Notes: a model not told the origin generated them from the letters alone. Numbered from the stretch's first letter, positions 41,832 through 49,368 are shown. The stretch: 64,000 nucleotides of DNA from VYFG01 sp965213885 (GCA_965213885.1 OZ243919.1:1984001-2048000); one strand, 5' to 3'. Translations and numbers: made by a program.

Positions 41832-43118
41832 CTACAGGTCGTAGGCCCGCTCCTCATGGGATACCAGGTCTAGCCCCATGGACTCGTCATCCTCATCGAC
41901 ACGCAGCTGCGTAACCAGGTTGACCAGTTTCAGGATCACCCAGGTGGCAACAGCAGTCCAAAGGACAGTGGCAACGACACCGACCAGCTGCACCCAGACC
42001 TGGGAGCCGATGGATCCGATCCCGTCGGCAAGGCCCTGTCCGCTGAAAATGCCAAGACCCGTGGAGGCAAAAACACCAACCAGCAGCGTCCCGAGGATAC
42101 CGCCCACCCCATGGACCGGAAAGACATCCAGGGAATCGTCGACTTTCAGGCGGTTTTTCAGATGCGTCGTTGCGATGGAACAGATCAGGCCGGCCAGAAT
42201 GCCGATTACCAGCGCGCCGGCCGGACCGACAAAGCCCGAAGCCGGCGTAATGGTTCCGAGTCCGGCAACCATGCCGGTCGCGGCGCCCAGGGCGGTGGGC
42301 TTTCTGTACCGGAGCCATTCGAAACACATCCAGGTCATGGCCCCCGCGGCGGCGGAGATATGGGTCACCAGCATCGCCATGGCGCCATCACCGTTCGCCG
42401 CCAGCGCACTGCCACCGTTGAAGCCGAACCAGCCCACCCAGAGCATGCCCGCTCCGGCCACGGTGAGAGTCATGTTGTGGGGCGGCATGGGAACCCGGGA
42501 GAACCCGGTCCGGGGCCCGATGACAAGAGCCGATACCAGCGCCGCCACCCCGGCCGTGATGTGCACCACGGTGCCTCCGGCAAAGTCGAGCAGCCCCATG
42601 GCGCCCAGCCAGCCGCCACCCCAGACCCAGTGGGTGATCGGGACGTAGACGACCAGCAGCCACAGTACGGAGAACAGCAGCACGGCGGAGAACCGGATAC
42701 GCTCGGCAAAGCCGCCCACCACCAGCGCCGGGGTGATGATCGCAAACGTCATCTGGAAGAGCGCGAATAGCGATTCCGGGATGGTCCCGGAAACCGTGTC
42801 TTCCCCGATTCCGGCGAAGAACACGTGGGAAAGGTCGCCGATCCAGGCATTGCCCTCGCCAAACGCCAGAGAATAGCCGCAGACAAGCCAGACGATGGTG
42901 GCGACGCCGGCCACACTGAAGCACTGCATCAGCACCGACAGCACGTTGCGGGCGCGGACGAGGCCGCCGTAGAACAGCGACAGACCGGGCAGGGTCATGA
43001 ACAGCACCAGTGCCGTGGATGCCATGATCCAGGCGGTGTCCCCGGAGTCGATCTGGTCGGCCCGAACGGTTTCGGAAACCAGGAGCATCAACCAGAAAAT
43101 CGCGAATATTCTTTTCAT
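41832..43118 (-). CDS. amt: ammonium transporter (Amt family)
   Basis: 428 residues with a signal-like N-terminus and about 11 membrane helices. Landmarks 'DTAWIMASTALVLFMTLPGL', 'SLFYGGLVRARNVLSVLMQC', 'THWVWGGGWLGAMGLLDFAG', 'GTVVHITAGVAALVSALVIG' (first pore His), 'WVGWFGFNGGSALAANGDGA' and 'FPVHGVGGILGTLLVGVFAS' (second pore His). The C-terminus 'DEDDESMGLDLVSHEERAYDL' in two parts matches the PII-binding tail. No glnK gene adjoins it. Confidence 0.95.
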   Translation of the reverse strand: MKRIFAIFWLMLLVSETVRADQIDSGDTAWIMASTALVLFMTLPGLSLFYGGLVRARNVLSVLMQCFSVAGVATIVWLVCGYSLAFGEGNAWIGDLSHVFFAGIGEDTVSGTIPESLFALFQMTFAIITPALVVGGFAERIRFSAVLLFSVLWLLVVYVPITHWVWGGGWLGAMGLLDFAGGTVVHITAGVAALVSALVIGPRTGFSRVPMPPHNMTLTVAGAGMLWVGWFGFNGGSALAANGDGAMAMLVTHISAAAGAMTWMCFEWLRYRKPTALGAATGMVAGLGTITPASGFVGPAGALVIGILAGLICSIATTHLKNRLKVDDSLDVFPVHGVGGILGTLLVGVFASTGLGIFSGQGLADGIGSIGSQVWVQLVGVVATVLWTAVATWVILKLVNLVTQLRVDEDDESMGLDLVSHEERAYDL

Positions 43119-43327
43119 GCGTTACCCATTGGGAACCATCAGCCTGCGTGCCCGAAGGGCCGCATGTACGCCGCAGGAGAAAACAGGCGCCGGAGTATAA
43201 ACCGGCCCTTTCCTCCGCTCCATCCCACTTAGGTCAATCCGGACATGCCAGATGGGATATTGGAACAGATATCCATCAGAGTTTGGCACACGGTTGCTGC
43301 AATCGACCCCCATAAAACACGGGTGTA

Positions 43328-43540
43328 CGGGACTGGAAGTACAACAACGACTACGTGGATGCCGAAGATGGCTACCGTCACTCAAAATGGCTCGCCATGA
43401 TGCAACGACGGTTGAAGCTCGCCGCGAAGATACTCAATCCTGACAACAGGGTTCTTATCGCAATCGACGATAAGGAACTTGCGCGACTTGCGCTGCTCCT
43501 GGAACAGACCTATCCTGGTGCAAGGCAGGAAAAGATCACA
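43328..43540 (+). pseudogene. type III-like DNA methyltransferase (Mod), internal fragment
   Basis: About 70 codons read 'WKYNNDYVDAEDGYRHSKWL', 'AMMQRRLKLAAKILNPD' and 'LIAIDDKELARLALLLEQTY'. This is the segment just after the DPPY/IDPPYNTG motif in type III and related N6-adenine methyltransferases ('YNDSYVDEEDGFRHSKWL' in recalled relatives). Neither the catalytic motif nor the specificity domain is present. It joins abruptly to a serine recombinase fragment at about 43540. Confidence 0.7.
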
Positions 43541-43869
43541 ACTGTAATCAATTCACGAGGAAATACCTCGAATACGCCCGCAACCACAACCTGTACATCG
43601 ACGAATTTATCGAAGCGACTACATCGGGAAGGGCGCCTGAGACTCGCCGGCGGCTCGATGAGTTGATGGAAACTCTGGAGACGGGCAACCGCCTGGTCGT
43701 CAACGAGCTGTACCGCCTCGGCCGTTCGCTCGGCCAGGTCGTCGCCATCCTCAATGCGCTCGTGAAACAGGAAGTTTCTTTTGTGGCCATCAAGGAAACC
43801 ATTCGTGTCGAGGGCAAGCAGGCAAGTACAGCAAGCTGCCGGATCCTATATACTTGCTTGCACTGCTAG
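43541..43869 (+). pseudogene. serine recombinase (resolvase/invertase), N-terminal-domain fragment
   Basis: An open stretch reads 'FTRKYLEYARNHNLYIDEFI', 'EATTSGRAPETRRRLDELME', 'NRLVVNELYRLGRSLGQVVA' and 'KQEVSFVAIKETIRVEGK'. The 'LVVNELYRLGRS' block is the conserved resolvase core with catalytic Arg. The beginning, including the nucleophilic Ser of the 'YxRxS' motif, and everything after 'RVEGK', including the DNA-binding HTH, are missing; the last ~18 codons are unrelated. Confidence 0.78.
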
Positions 43870-43915
43870 CAATCGATAGTCTGGTGGCTTCCCGCGCCAT
43901 CAGGAGGAACGGGCG

Positions 43916-44161
43916 ATGGCCAACATTACGATCCGCAATCTCGACGATGACGTGAAAACACGCCTGCGCGTGCGCGCCGCCGAGCATCACCGTTCCATGG
44001 AGGAAGAGGTCCGCATCATCCTGCGCGACGCCGTGAACGGCGGAGGAGGCGGCCCTCGGGATCTCGCGAAGTTCACCCGCGAGTGCTTCGCGCCCCTTGG
44101 CGGTGTGGAACTCGAACTTCCTCCGCGTGGCCCCATACGCGAGCCGCCTGATTTCTCCTGA
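43916..44161 (+). CDS. FitA-like ribbon-helix-helix antitoxin
   Basis: 81 residues with a good ribosome binding site (AGGAGG, ~9 nt upstream). 'MANITIRNLDDDVKTRLRVR' and 'AAEHHRSMEEEVRIILRDAV' form the RHH DNA-binding domain of FitA/VapB antitoxins; the C-terminal 'RGPIREPPDFS' is the usual toxin-binding tail. It would repress its operon and neutralise a PIN toxin. The toxin gene that should follow is reduced to nine codons. Confidence 0.88.
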   Translation: MANITIRNLDDDVKTRLRVRAAEHHRSMEEEVRIILRDAVNGGGGGPRDLAKFTRECFAPLGGVELELPPRGPIREPPDFS

Positions 44162-44170
44162 GGTACGGGC

Positions 44171-44200
44171 ATGTTCGCCATCGATACAAACACGATATAG
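44171..44200 (+). pseudogene. PIN-domain (VapC/FitB) toxin stub
   Basis: Starting 9 nt after the antitoxin stop, an ATG opens the peptide MFAIDTNTI and ends in TAG. 'MFAIDTNTILY' is a standard start of VapC/FitB PIN toxins with the first catalytic Asp. After these nine codons no PIN similarity continues in any frame of the following ~300 bases, so the toxin has been cut off by a rearrangement. Confidence 0.7.
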
Positions 44201-44273
44201 GGTTCCTTATTCTCATAATAGACTGATAATATTATTCTTTTATTTCCCCGCTTCCACTCCGAAGTGCATCCCT

Positions 44274-44322
44274 CGCCGCGATCCCGGAATGAGGGCGTAG
44301 CCCGAATGGAGGGATCGCGGCG
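44274..44322. repeat. 12-bp perfect inverted repeat, REP-like
   Basis: CGCCGCGATCCC (44274-44285) and its exact complement GGGATCGCGGCG (44311-44322) flank 25 bases that contain 'GAGGGCGTAGCCCGAATGGA', a sequence type seen in dispersed extragenic repeats of gammaproteobacteria (recalled). It lies in the otherwise empty 44201-44499 region between a toxin stub and IS30. It may be a REP-type element or the border of the IS30 region. Confidence 0.5.
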
Positions 44323-44499
44323 GCGGCGGAAAAAATCAGCGCCCCTGGCGCCCATTCCGGCCGGAAATGGCGTCAATCTCGACTCCGGAGGATACGGACA
44401 GAGGCCATTTACCAACGCAAGGGCCTGCCCGGTGCCTTCCGGCTGAGCGGGGCCCCTCCCGTTGGTCACAGGAGTTCCGGACCGGCGATGCGACCCCCT

Positions 44500-45474
44500 T
44501 CAGGGTGGGACCAGCGCCCCGGCGAAGACCTCCGCAGGCGTGCGATACCCCAGCACCTTCCGGGGTCGGTGATTGAGCCGATCTTCCACCGCCCGGACCT
44601 GCGCCTCCGTCACCTGGCGGAAGTCCGTCCCCTTCGGGAAGTACTGGCGCACCAGGCCGTGGGTGTGCTCGTTCAATCCCCGCTCCCAGGAATGGTAGGG
44701 AGTGGCGAAGTAGAAGCCCGCTCCCAGCGAATCCGAAATCGCCCGGTGCCCTGCAAACTCCTTGCCGTTGTCCGCCGTGAGAGTGTGAACCCGGTCTCGA
44801 ATCGGCCCCATGCGCCGGGTGAGGGCCTCGGTCACCGCCGCCGCGGTCTTCACCTCGACCCGCTCCAGGAAGGTAAACTTCGAACCCCGGTCCACCGACG
44901 ACACCAGAGCACCCCGGTGCCTCGCTCCGATGATCGTATCGAGCTCCCAGTCCCCGATCCGGGACTTCTCCTCCACCACCCAGGGACGCTCGCCAATGTC
45001 CACCCGGCCGGGTATGTGACCGCGTCCGGCATGCCGCCCACCGCGCCAGTTCGGCTTCTTGCCACGGCGACGCAGGTGCCGGTACAGGGTGCCTCCCGTC
45101 CGTCGGTCTGCCCGTACATGCTGGTAGATCCACTCCTTCCCCGCCATCACCTCGCCCAGCTGCCGGTACCGGCCCGCAATCTGTTCCGGGCTCCATCCTT
45201 CCTTCAGTCGGCCTTCCACCACTCTCCAAAGATCGGGAGTCATCTTGCGCGGTACCGCCGAGGCTTCATGGCGCCGGGACGTCGCCTTGCCATGGGCCTG
45301 CTTGGGCCGGTAGCCCCGCTGCCCCCGGTTGCGCGATATCTCCCGGGAGATCGTCCCGGGGTCCCGTCCGAGATCGTGGGCAATCTCCCGTTGCGACAGG
45401 CCCCTATGCAGCAGGGTGTGGATCTGGCATCGTTCGCAATGGGTCAGGTGGTGGTAGCCAACAGGCATCGACAA
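44500..45474 (-). mobile_element. IS30-family transposase (apparently intact)
   Basis: 324 residues. N-terminal HTH ('LSQREIAHDLGRDPGTISRE'), 'GWSPEQIAGRYRQLG', 'EWIYQHVRADRRTGGTLYRH' and the DDE core: 'RIGDWELDTIIGARHRGALV' (first Asp), 'VHTLTADNGKEFAGH' (second Asp) and 'SWERGLNEHTHGLVRQYFPK' (Glu), then 'RPRKVLGYRTPAEVF'. No frameshift or stop. This is one of the few undamaged mobility genes in the window. Terminal inverted repeats could not be paired by eye, so element ends are not given. Confidence 0.93.
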
Positions 45475-45638
45475 TCCTCCGTTGTAGCAAACAGAGATTG
45501 TTGACCATCACCTGGCCCGCCGCAATCCGCTCTCCTTCAAGCACTCAGGCGACTTATCCGGTGTTGCACCTCACAGTGGCACGGGGGTTTTGATTTCTCC
45601 CTGAAATCAATGGAATAGATCAACTCTGGTCTGGAAGT

Positions 45639-45929
45639 TCAGACTAGGCGATCGTCTGAGTGCCGCAACATTGCTACGGACGGTTTACCTCCCCATGACT
45701 CGTACAACCGCACCTCCAAAGCCCGGCCCCGGTCCCTGCTAATCTGTATCAGTAACATCGAGCCGCCGCTGTAGATGACGAGCCCTGCAACGGACCCCCA
45801 GACGACGCCAAACTCGGGGATCAGAAGCACAATGGATGTGACCAACGGCAAGCTCGTCAGCAGCGCCGGTTTTAATCGAGCCTTACGATCGTACGTGTCA
45901 AAAACCGGTTTCAGCCAATCTAACGTCAA
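45639..45929 (-). CDS. two-transmembrane hypothetical protein, probably 3'-truncated
   Basis: 96 residues. A short amphipathic start ('LDWLKPVFDTYDRKARLKPA') precedes two membrane helices ('LLTSLPLVTSIVLLIPEF', 'GVVWGSVAGLVIYSGGSMLL'), then 'ISRDRGRALEVRLYESWGGK' and 'PSVAMLRHSDDRLV'. I recall longer proteins of this form in defence-type loci in which the LRH(R/S)D segment is followed by ~100 more residues, so the gene may have been cut at 45639, close to IS30. Function unknown. Confidence 0.5.
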   Translation of the reverse strand: MTLDWLKPVFDTYDRKARLKPALLTSLPLVTSIVLLIPEFGVVWGSVAGLVIYSGGSMLLIQISRDRGRALEVRLYESWGGKPSVAMLRHSDDRLV

Positions 45930-46075
45930 GGTCGCCTTTCCTTCGTCGCCCTAAGTGATCAGGGTCGGCGCGCAGAAGCGAGTCGTTGTGCTTCAGCGGA
46001 CGAGAGAGCCACTTGGTATTTCCGAATTCTACGCATAATCGTGTTCTCGTCGTTCATGGCTGTCGTCCGGGGGCG

Positions 46076-46243
46076 TCAGCCCCCAAACGTGCCTCCAAGT
46101 TCAAATTGCGTTCCGACCAGTCCCGCGACCCAGGAGTCTGAACCGTTGGAACGCACGGTCTCGACCCACATCGGCTCGCTGAACAGCGGGCCGGTGAGGA
46201 TTTGCCCGTCACGAATGGGTGGATTTTCGCTCACTGGCGTCAT
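46076..46243 (-). pseudogene. N-terminal stub of a SNF2-family helicase (DrmD/HepA-like)
   Basis: 55 codons starting ATG at 46243 and ending TGA at 46076: 'IRDGQILTGPLFSEPMWVET' and 'SDSWVAGLVGTQFELGG'. From memory this is the opening of ~1000-residue SNF2-type helicases of defence islands ('ILTGPLFSEPMRVETV...GTWVVGLVGTQSEQF'), and similarity stops at 'GTQ'. No DEAD/DEAH helicase core follows. The ATG overlaps the vapC stop as TGATG, so the toxin-antitoxin pair once lay directly upstream of the helicase gene in the same transcript. Confidence 0.6.
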
Positions 46244-46689
46244 CAATCGTCATATCCCGGGACGGTTCCGGCGGTCGTCGGCAGCCCCAGCTTCTTTCCC
46301 GCTGCAATCATCCGCTTGTCCAGGCTGTAGATAGCCTCCGAGCCGCGGTTCCAGGCGATAGCGAGGTGCAGCGCGTCGGCGGCCCGCAAACCGGTCTCGA
46401 AGCGGTTGAGGCAGCCTCGTGCCCGATCGAAGTCGTCGGGATTCGGCAAGATCACGATAAAGGACTCTCGGACCATGGCTTCGAATCGCGCGTCTGCCTC
46501 GTGCGCCGCCGCGGGGTCCAGGCCGCCCATGCGAACTTCACGGGCGAGCAGCGAAGCGAACTCGACGCGGGTCCAATGGCTTACGGCAAGATCGTCCTGC
46601 GGCAGGGCGTCGAAAAAGCCCGCGATCGGTTTGCTGGTGGCCTCGGGAAGTATGAGGGGCGCGAGGAAACTGGTGTCGAAATAGAGCAT
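46243..46689 (-). CDS. vapC: VapC-type PIN-domain toxin
   Basis: 148 residues. PIN acidic residues: Asp5 ('LYFDTSFLAPL'), Glu43 ('WTRVEFASLLAREV'), Asp105 ('LRAADALHLAIAW') and Asp124 ('IYSLDKRMIAAG'). This is the full catalytic set for a ribonuclease toxin. 18 nt after the antitoxin gene, forming one operon. No sign of damage. Confidence 0.92.
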   Translation of the reverse strand: MLYFDTSFLAPLILPEATSKPIAGFFDALPQDDLAVSHWTRVEFASLLAREVRMGGLDPAAAHEADARFEAMVRESFIVILPNPDDFDRARGCLNRFETGLRAADALHLAIAWNRGSEAIYSLDKRMIAAGKKLGLPTTAGTVPGYDD

Positions 46690-46707
46690 TCAGGCAAGCC
46701 GCTAACC

Positions 46708-46947
46708 TTAGAGCCCCTCGTCTCTCGCCTCGCGCAGCAGCTCGGCGGCGGGGCGCCGCAACGGCGGCATGGAAGCCCGGAACCCGGCAAGCTCCCCGAG
46801 CGGCAGCGGCTTCTTGGGACCGACGGCGGGGGACAGATGCGCCACTGCCTTGCCGCGGCGGGTGATCACCACCTCCTGGCCCGCTTCCACCTTGTCCAGA
46901 AGTTCGCTGAGACGGGCTTTGGCTTGGGCAAGATTCACTGTGTCCAT
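46708..46947 (-). CDS. Phd/YefM-family antitoxin paired with VapC
   Basis: 79 residues. 'MDTVNLAQAKARLSELLDKV' and 'EAGQEVVITRRGKAVAHLSP' are the Phd DNA-binding domain; the C-terminus 'RRPAAELLREARDEGL' is the toxin-wrapping tail. Neutralises the following PIN toxin and represses the operon; two ATGGTCA repeats just upstream are a likely operator. Confidence 0.92.
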   Translation of the reverse strand: MDTVNLAQAKARLSELLDKVEAGQEVVITRRGKAVAHLSPAVGPKKPLPLGELAGFRASMPPLRRPAAELLREARDEGL

Positions 46948-46958
46948 GACAACCTCAT

Positions 46959-46977
46959 ATGGTCATGCAGATGGTCA
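46959..46977. promoter_or_regulatory. probable Phd operator: two ATGGTCA direct repeats
   Basis: ATGGTCA occurs at 46959-46965 and 46971-46977, 12 bp apart centre to centre (about one helical turn), 12 bases before the antitoxin ATG at 46947. Repeated short sites on one face of the helix are typical of Phd-family autorepression. Confidence 0.5.
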
Positions 46978-47164
46978 CATGATAGCAGCGTTCGATCAGG
47001 CACGCTACAGGTTTGGTAATGAGGGGCGCCCCGCCCGTGAGTTCTGTCAAACTCGGTTTCGACGCCGATTCACCCCTAATTGTCGTGGGTACAACCGTTA
47101 GCTCGCGGGGCGGTCACACAGCGGATTTGCCTCGTTTCACAACCTCTTTGTGGATGGACTGATT

Positions 47165-47211
47165 ATTCCACGGCAAAGTTGCCACCCATTCCACGCTGAA
47201 AGTTGCCACCC
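47165..47211. repeat. tandem 23/24-bp repeat at an IS21-type left end
   Basis: ATTCCACGGCAAAGTTGCCACCC (47165-47187, given here in two parts: ATTCCACGGC + AAAGTTGCCACCC) is followed at once by ATTCCACGCTG + AAAGTTGCCACCC (47188-47211). IS21 elements carry such multiple end repeats as transposase binding sites, and an istA start follows at 47301. The left terminus is probably near 47156-47162. Confidence 0.6.
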
Positions 47212-47300
47212 TTTGACGGTGGCACTTCACCCATCGGAGCAGAGCGACGCATTGATGACAACCGGTATGGTGTTCTCCCTTTCAAATCTGAGAGAACACC

Positions 47301-47366
47301 ATGCCCAACCAGAGTATATCGATGCGCAAAATCAGAGAGATTCTTCGGCTCAAGTGGGATCAGGGT
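47301..47366 (+). pseudogene. istA: IS21-family IstA transposase, N-terminal stub
   Basis: The ATG at 47301 opens 'MPNQSISMRKIREILRLKWD' and then 'QG', the conserved start of IS21 IstA proteins ('ERLSMRKIREVLRLKFE' in recalled relatives). Similarity stops after 22 codons, where a 'GTAAGCG' sequence typical of IS66 termini begins at 47365. The IS21 copy was therefore interrupted or deleted by an IS66 end. Confidence 0.7.
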
Positions 47367-47393
47367 AAGCGGTGCGGCTACACCACGTGGATT

Positions 47394-47513
47394 TCAGTTT
47401 GAAGCTGGTGTAAAGGCCCAGGGCAGCAGCGCATCGATATCCAAGGTCGAATGACCGGAGGCAATGGCTTCGAGCGTGGCCTTGAGGTAGGCGTGGGGGT
47501 CCACCTGATTCAT
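47394..47513 (-). pseudogene. IS66-family transposase, C-terminal fragment
   Basis: 'NQVDPHAYLKATLEAIASGH' followed by 'DIDALLPWAFTPASN' and TGA: the extreme C-terminus of IS66 TnpC ('VDPxAYLxxxLxxI...IDxLLPW'). The terminal 'GTAAGCG' at 47365 marks the outer end of the element. The other ~470 residues are missing; the fragment abuts the ATPase gene at about 47514. Confidence 0.75.
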
Positions 47514-48198
47514 CATCTTTCAGAAGCTCACAGCCCTGGCATTGGGCCCATTGCCGGTGCTCGACAATCTGCTCTACGAGTCTCTGAAAATGGTCCGACG
47601 CGTCCAAACGGCTGAGATTGTAGAGGTCAAGAATAAGCGCATCATCCGTTGTCCGTTCCTCGACCACCACGTCTTCGACTATCTTGAAAACCCGGTGCGC
47701 ATCTTCATCTTGCGTATCAGACCAGTCTCTCCATGTTGCCAGAAGCTGGCCGTCGTTTGCCGCAACAAGAAACACCTTGTCTTCGTTCTTCCCTGCGACC
47801 GCCATCGCGAGATCTACAATCGTTGCGTCCTTCTCACTCTGCGTCAGTTCGCTCAGGTCCTTGACGATGGTAATCGTCTTGCCTGATGCCGGAAGCGAAA
47901 GCGATACGATCTTATCTCCGGCCTTCCATTCTTCAGAATCGCCTCCGAAATGCTCCCAGATGCGTCGGCAGTGATAGGTCTTACCGTCCCCTGCTGTCCC
48001 CGTCAGAATTACGTTTCGTGGAGTCGCTGACTCGAAGTTGCTTCGCACCTCATTGAGGCGTGCCGGGTCAATATGGATTGCCGGTTCGATCGCATGACGT
48101 TCTATCTCGGACTGGATCAACTCGTCGTACATGTTGTCGCTGGCTGGAATCGGACCGTAGTGTCGCAGGAACGATATGAGACTGTTGCTGTGAGCCAT
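47514..48198 (-). pseudogene. P-loop ATPase of defence-island type, 3'-truncated by IS66
   Basis: About 228 residues of a larger ATPase: 'NSLISFLRHYGPIPASDNMY' and 'DELIQSEIERHAIEPAIHID' at the start, Walker A 'RNVILTGTAGDGKTYHCRRI', 'TITIVKDLSELTQSEKDATI', 'VFLVAANDGQLLATWRDW' (Walker B/sensor-like) and 'YNLSRLDASDHFQRLVEQIV'. Similarity stops at 'CQGCELL'; the frame runs on to 47350 through antisense IS66 sequence. A ribosome binding site GGGAGG precedes the ATG. I recall this protein next to RHH regulators in defence loci but cannot name the system. The product is probably non-functional. Confidence 0.65.
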
Positions 48199-48253
48199 GA
48201 CGTTTTAAATACCTCCCACCAAGCTGGTGCCACTGCGAGGCACCGAGACCCTC

Positions 48254-48510
48254 TCAAGATTGCAGACCGCAGAACGGTTGATCCCATTTTCCACTTGAGC
48301 CTCCCGTCTTCCTCTGTGCCACCGCTTCCAACTCGGGTGGACGCAAGGGCAGGTCGGGCGCGATACCGTCGCGATGCCGCGCCACGAATTCCGAGACGGC
48401 GCGCCGGACATCCACACCACCAACAGGTCGAGTTCCGCATACTCGCCCTGGTCGAGCGTTACGGACAGACGAACACTGTGCATCTTGGACTTGGGTCGCG
48501 GCAAAATCGT
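48254..48510 (-). pseudogene. ribbon-helix-helix regulator, frameshifted
   Basis: One frame gives 'ILPRPKSKMHSVRLSVTLDQ' and 'GEYAELDLL', the next gives 'VRRAVSEFVARHRDGIAPDL' and 'PLRPPELEAVAQR', together an RHH/CopG-like protein with a frameshift near 48400-48420. The expected ATG is changed (TTAACG in its place near 48510). It lies 55 nt upstream of the truncated ATPase and is probably its former operon partner. Confidence 0.6.
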
Positions 48511-48643
48511 TAACTCCCTGGAATATCCACCAGTATTACACCATCCGCGCACTTTTCCAATGCTGAAGAGGTGATGGCCGGATTCTGGCGCGTCCGGCCT
48601 GGGGCCAAACCGGGCTCTATTCCGCTAAGGCCGCTACCGCGGC

Positions 48644-49144
48644 CTAATCCGCTCTATTCAGCAGAGGGCGGTGATGTGGCGGCGAACGTGGCGTAAGTCG
48701 TTTGATTCGGGTAGAAGTTCGTTGTCCAGCGCACTTCCGCCGAGGCCACGAAAGTGCCACGCCCACCACGCCCGAAGATACTACTTCTCCCGTTCGATCT
48801 TCCAGCCATACAACGCAAGAAGGTGACAGCCGATTTCGCGAGTGGTTCGATCTCGTCGGACGGGCGGCAATCGCCGCATCAATCTCCAACGCACGAAGAC
48901 TCACTTGTAGCCAGTCTGCCGAAAGCAGCATGACGATGCCGATTCGCCTGCACGCCAGGTTCTGTTGGTGCCTCAAGCTCTGATCGGTCGTCACGAGAAC
49001 CTCGTATCCCTCCCGCTCGACCAGATCAAGCAACTCACCGTTGTCCTTTTCCGACCAACCTTTCTCCGCCAGTGTATCCACAGTATGCGCTGGAAGGTGG
49101 TTCCGCAGAGGAGCAGGTGTGCCTTGATCGAATAGCAGTTTCAA
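48644..49144 (-). CDS. DUF5615 PIN-like protein with altered C-terminus
   Basis: 166 residues. The first ~95 match the DUF5615 family: 'MKLLFDQGTPAPLRNHLPAH', 'DTLAEKGWSEKDNGELLDLV', 'YEVLVTTDQSLRHQQNLACR' and 'IGIVMLLSADWLQV'. Family members I recall are ~110-120 residues; here the rest ('RPTRSNHSRNRLSPSCVVW' onward) is Arg/Ser/Pro-rich and unlike the family, suggesting a frameshift near 48855 and read-through. Acidic residues of the PIN-like core are kept. The start overlaps the DUF433 stop (ATGA). Confidence 0.7.
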   Translation of the reverse strand: MKLLFDQGTPAPLRNHLPAHTVDTLAEKGWSEKDNGELLDLVEREGYEVLVTTDQSLRHQQNLACRRIGIVMLLSADWLQVSLRALEIDAAIAARPTRSNHSRNRLSPSCVVWLEDRTGEVVSSGVVGVALSWPRRKCAGQRTSTRIKRLTPRSPPHHRPLLNRAD

Positions 49145-49368
49145 CGCGCTAGTTCCGATCTCAGCGTTTGGGCCTCATGTTCGAGCACCGTGCGAACCTG
49201 CTGCTCATCAACGCCCGGAAACCACTCGACGAAGTCTTCGACCGTGGCGCCGCCGGCTAGGTTTTCGTATAGGGCCGACAGGGGAATCCGGGTGCATGCG
49301 AAGACCCAGGCACCGCTAACTTTCCCCGGCTTTCGCTCCACCGCCGGGCAGGTGTCCCAGTTTGTCAT
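49141..49368 (-). CDS. DUF433 antitoxin-like protein
   Basis: 75 residues from the ATG at 49368. 'VSGAWVFACTRIPLSALYEN' and 'LAGGATVEDFVEWFPGVDEQ' are the DUF433 winged-helix signature ('GxPVxxTRIPVxxL...FPxL'). DUF433 genes commonly precede DUF5615 toxins, as here with a 4-nt overlap; the pair is a presumed type II toxin-antitoxin system. The upstream in-frame extension is not family-like. Confidence 0.82.
   Translation of the reverse strand: MTNWDTCPAVERKPGKVSGAWVFACTRIPLSALYENLAGGATVEDFVEWFPGVDEQQVRTVLEHEAQTLRSELAR

Noticed and set aside
41878..42770. Two long plus-strand frames inside amt
   Set aside because: Antisense of the ammonium transporter's conserved helices; no independent support.
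47165..47211. Tandem repeat as the start of a CRISPR array
   Set aside because: Two adjacent copies without spacers, next to an IstA start; this is an IS21 end.
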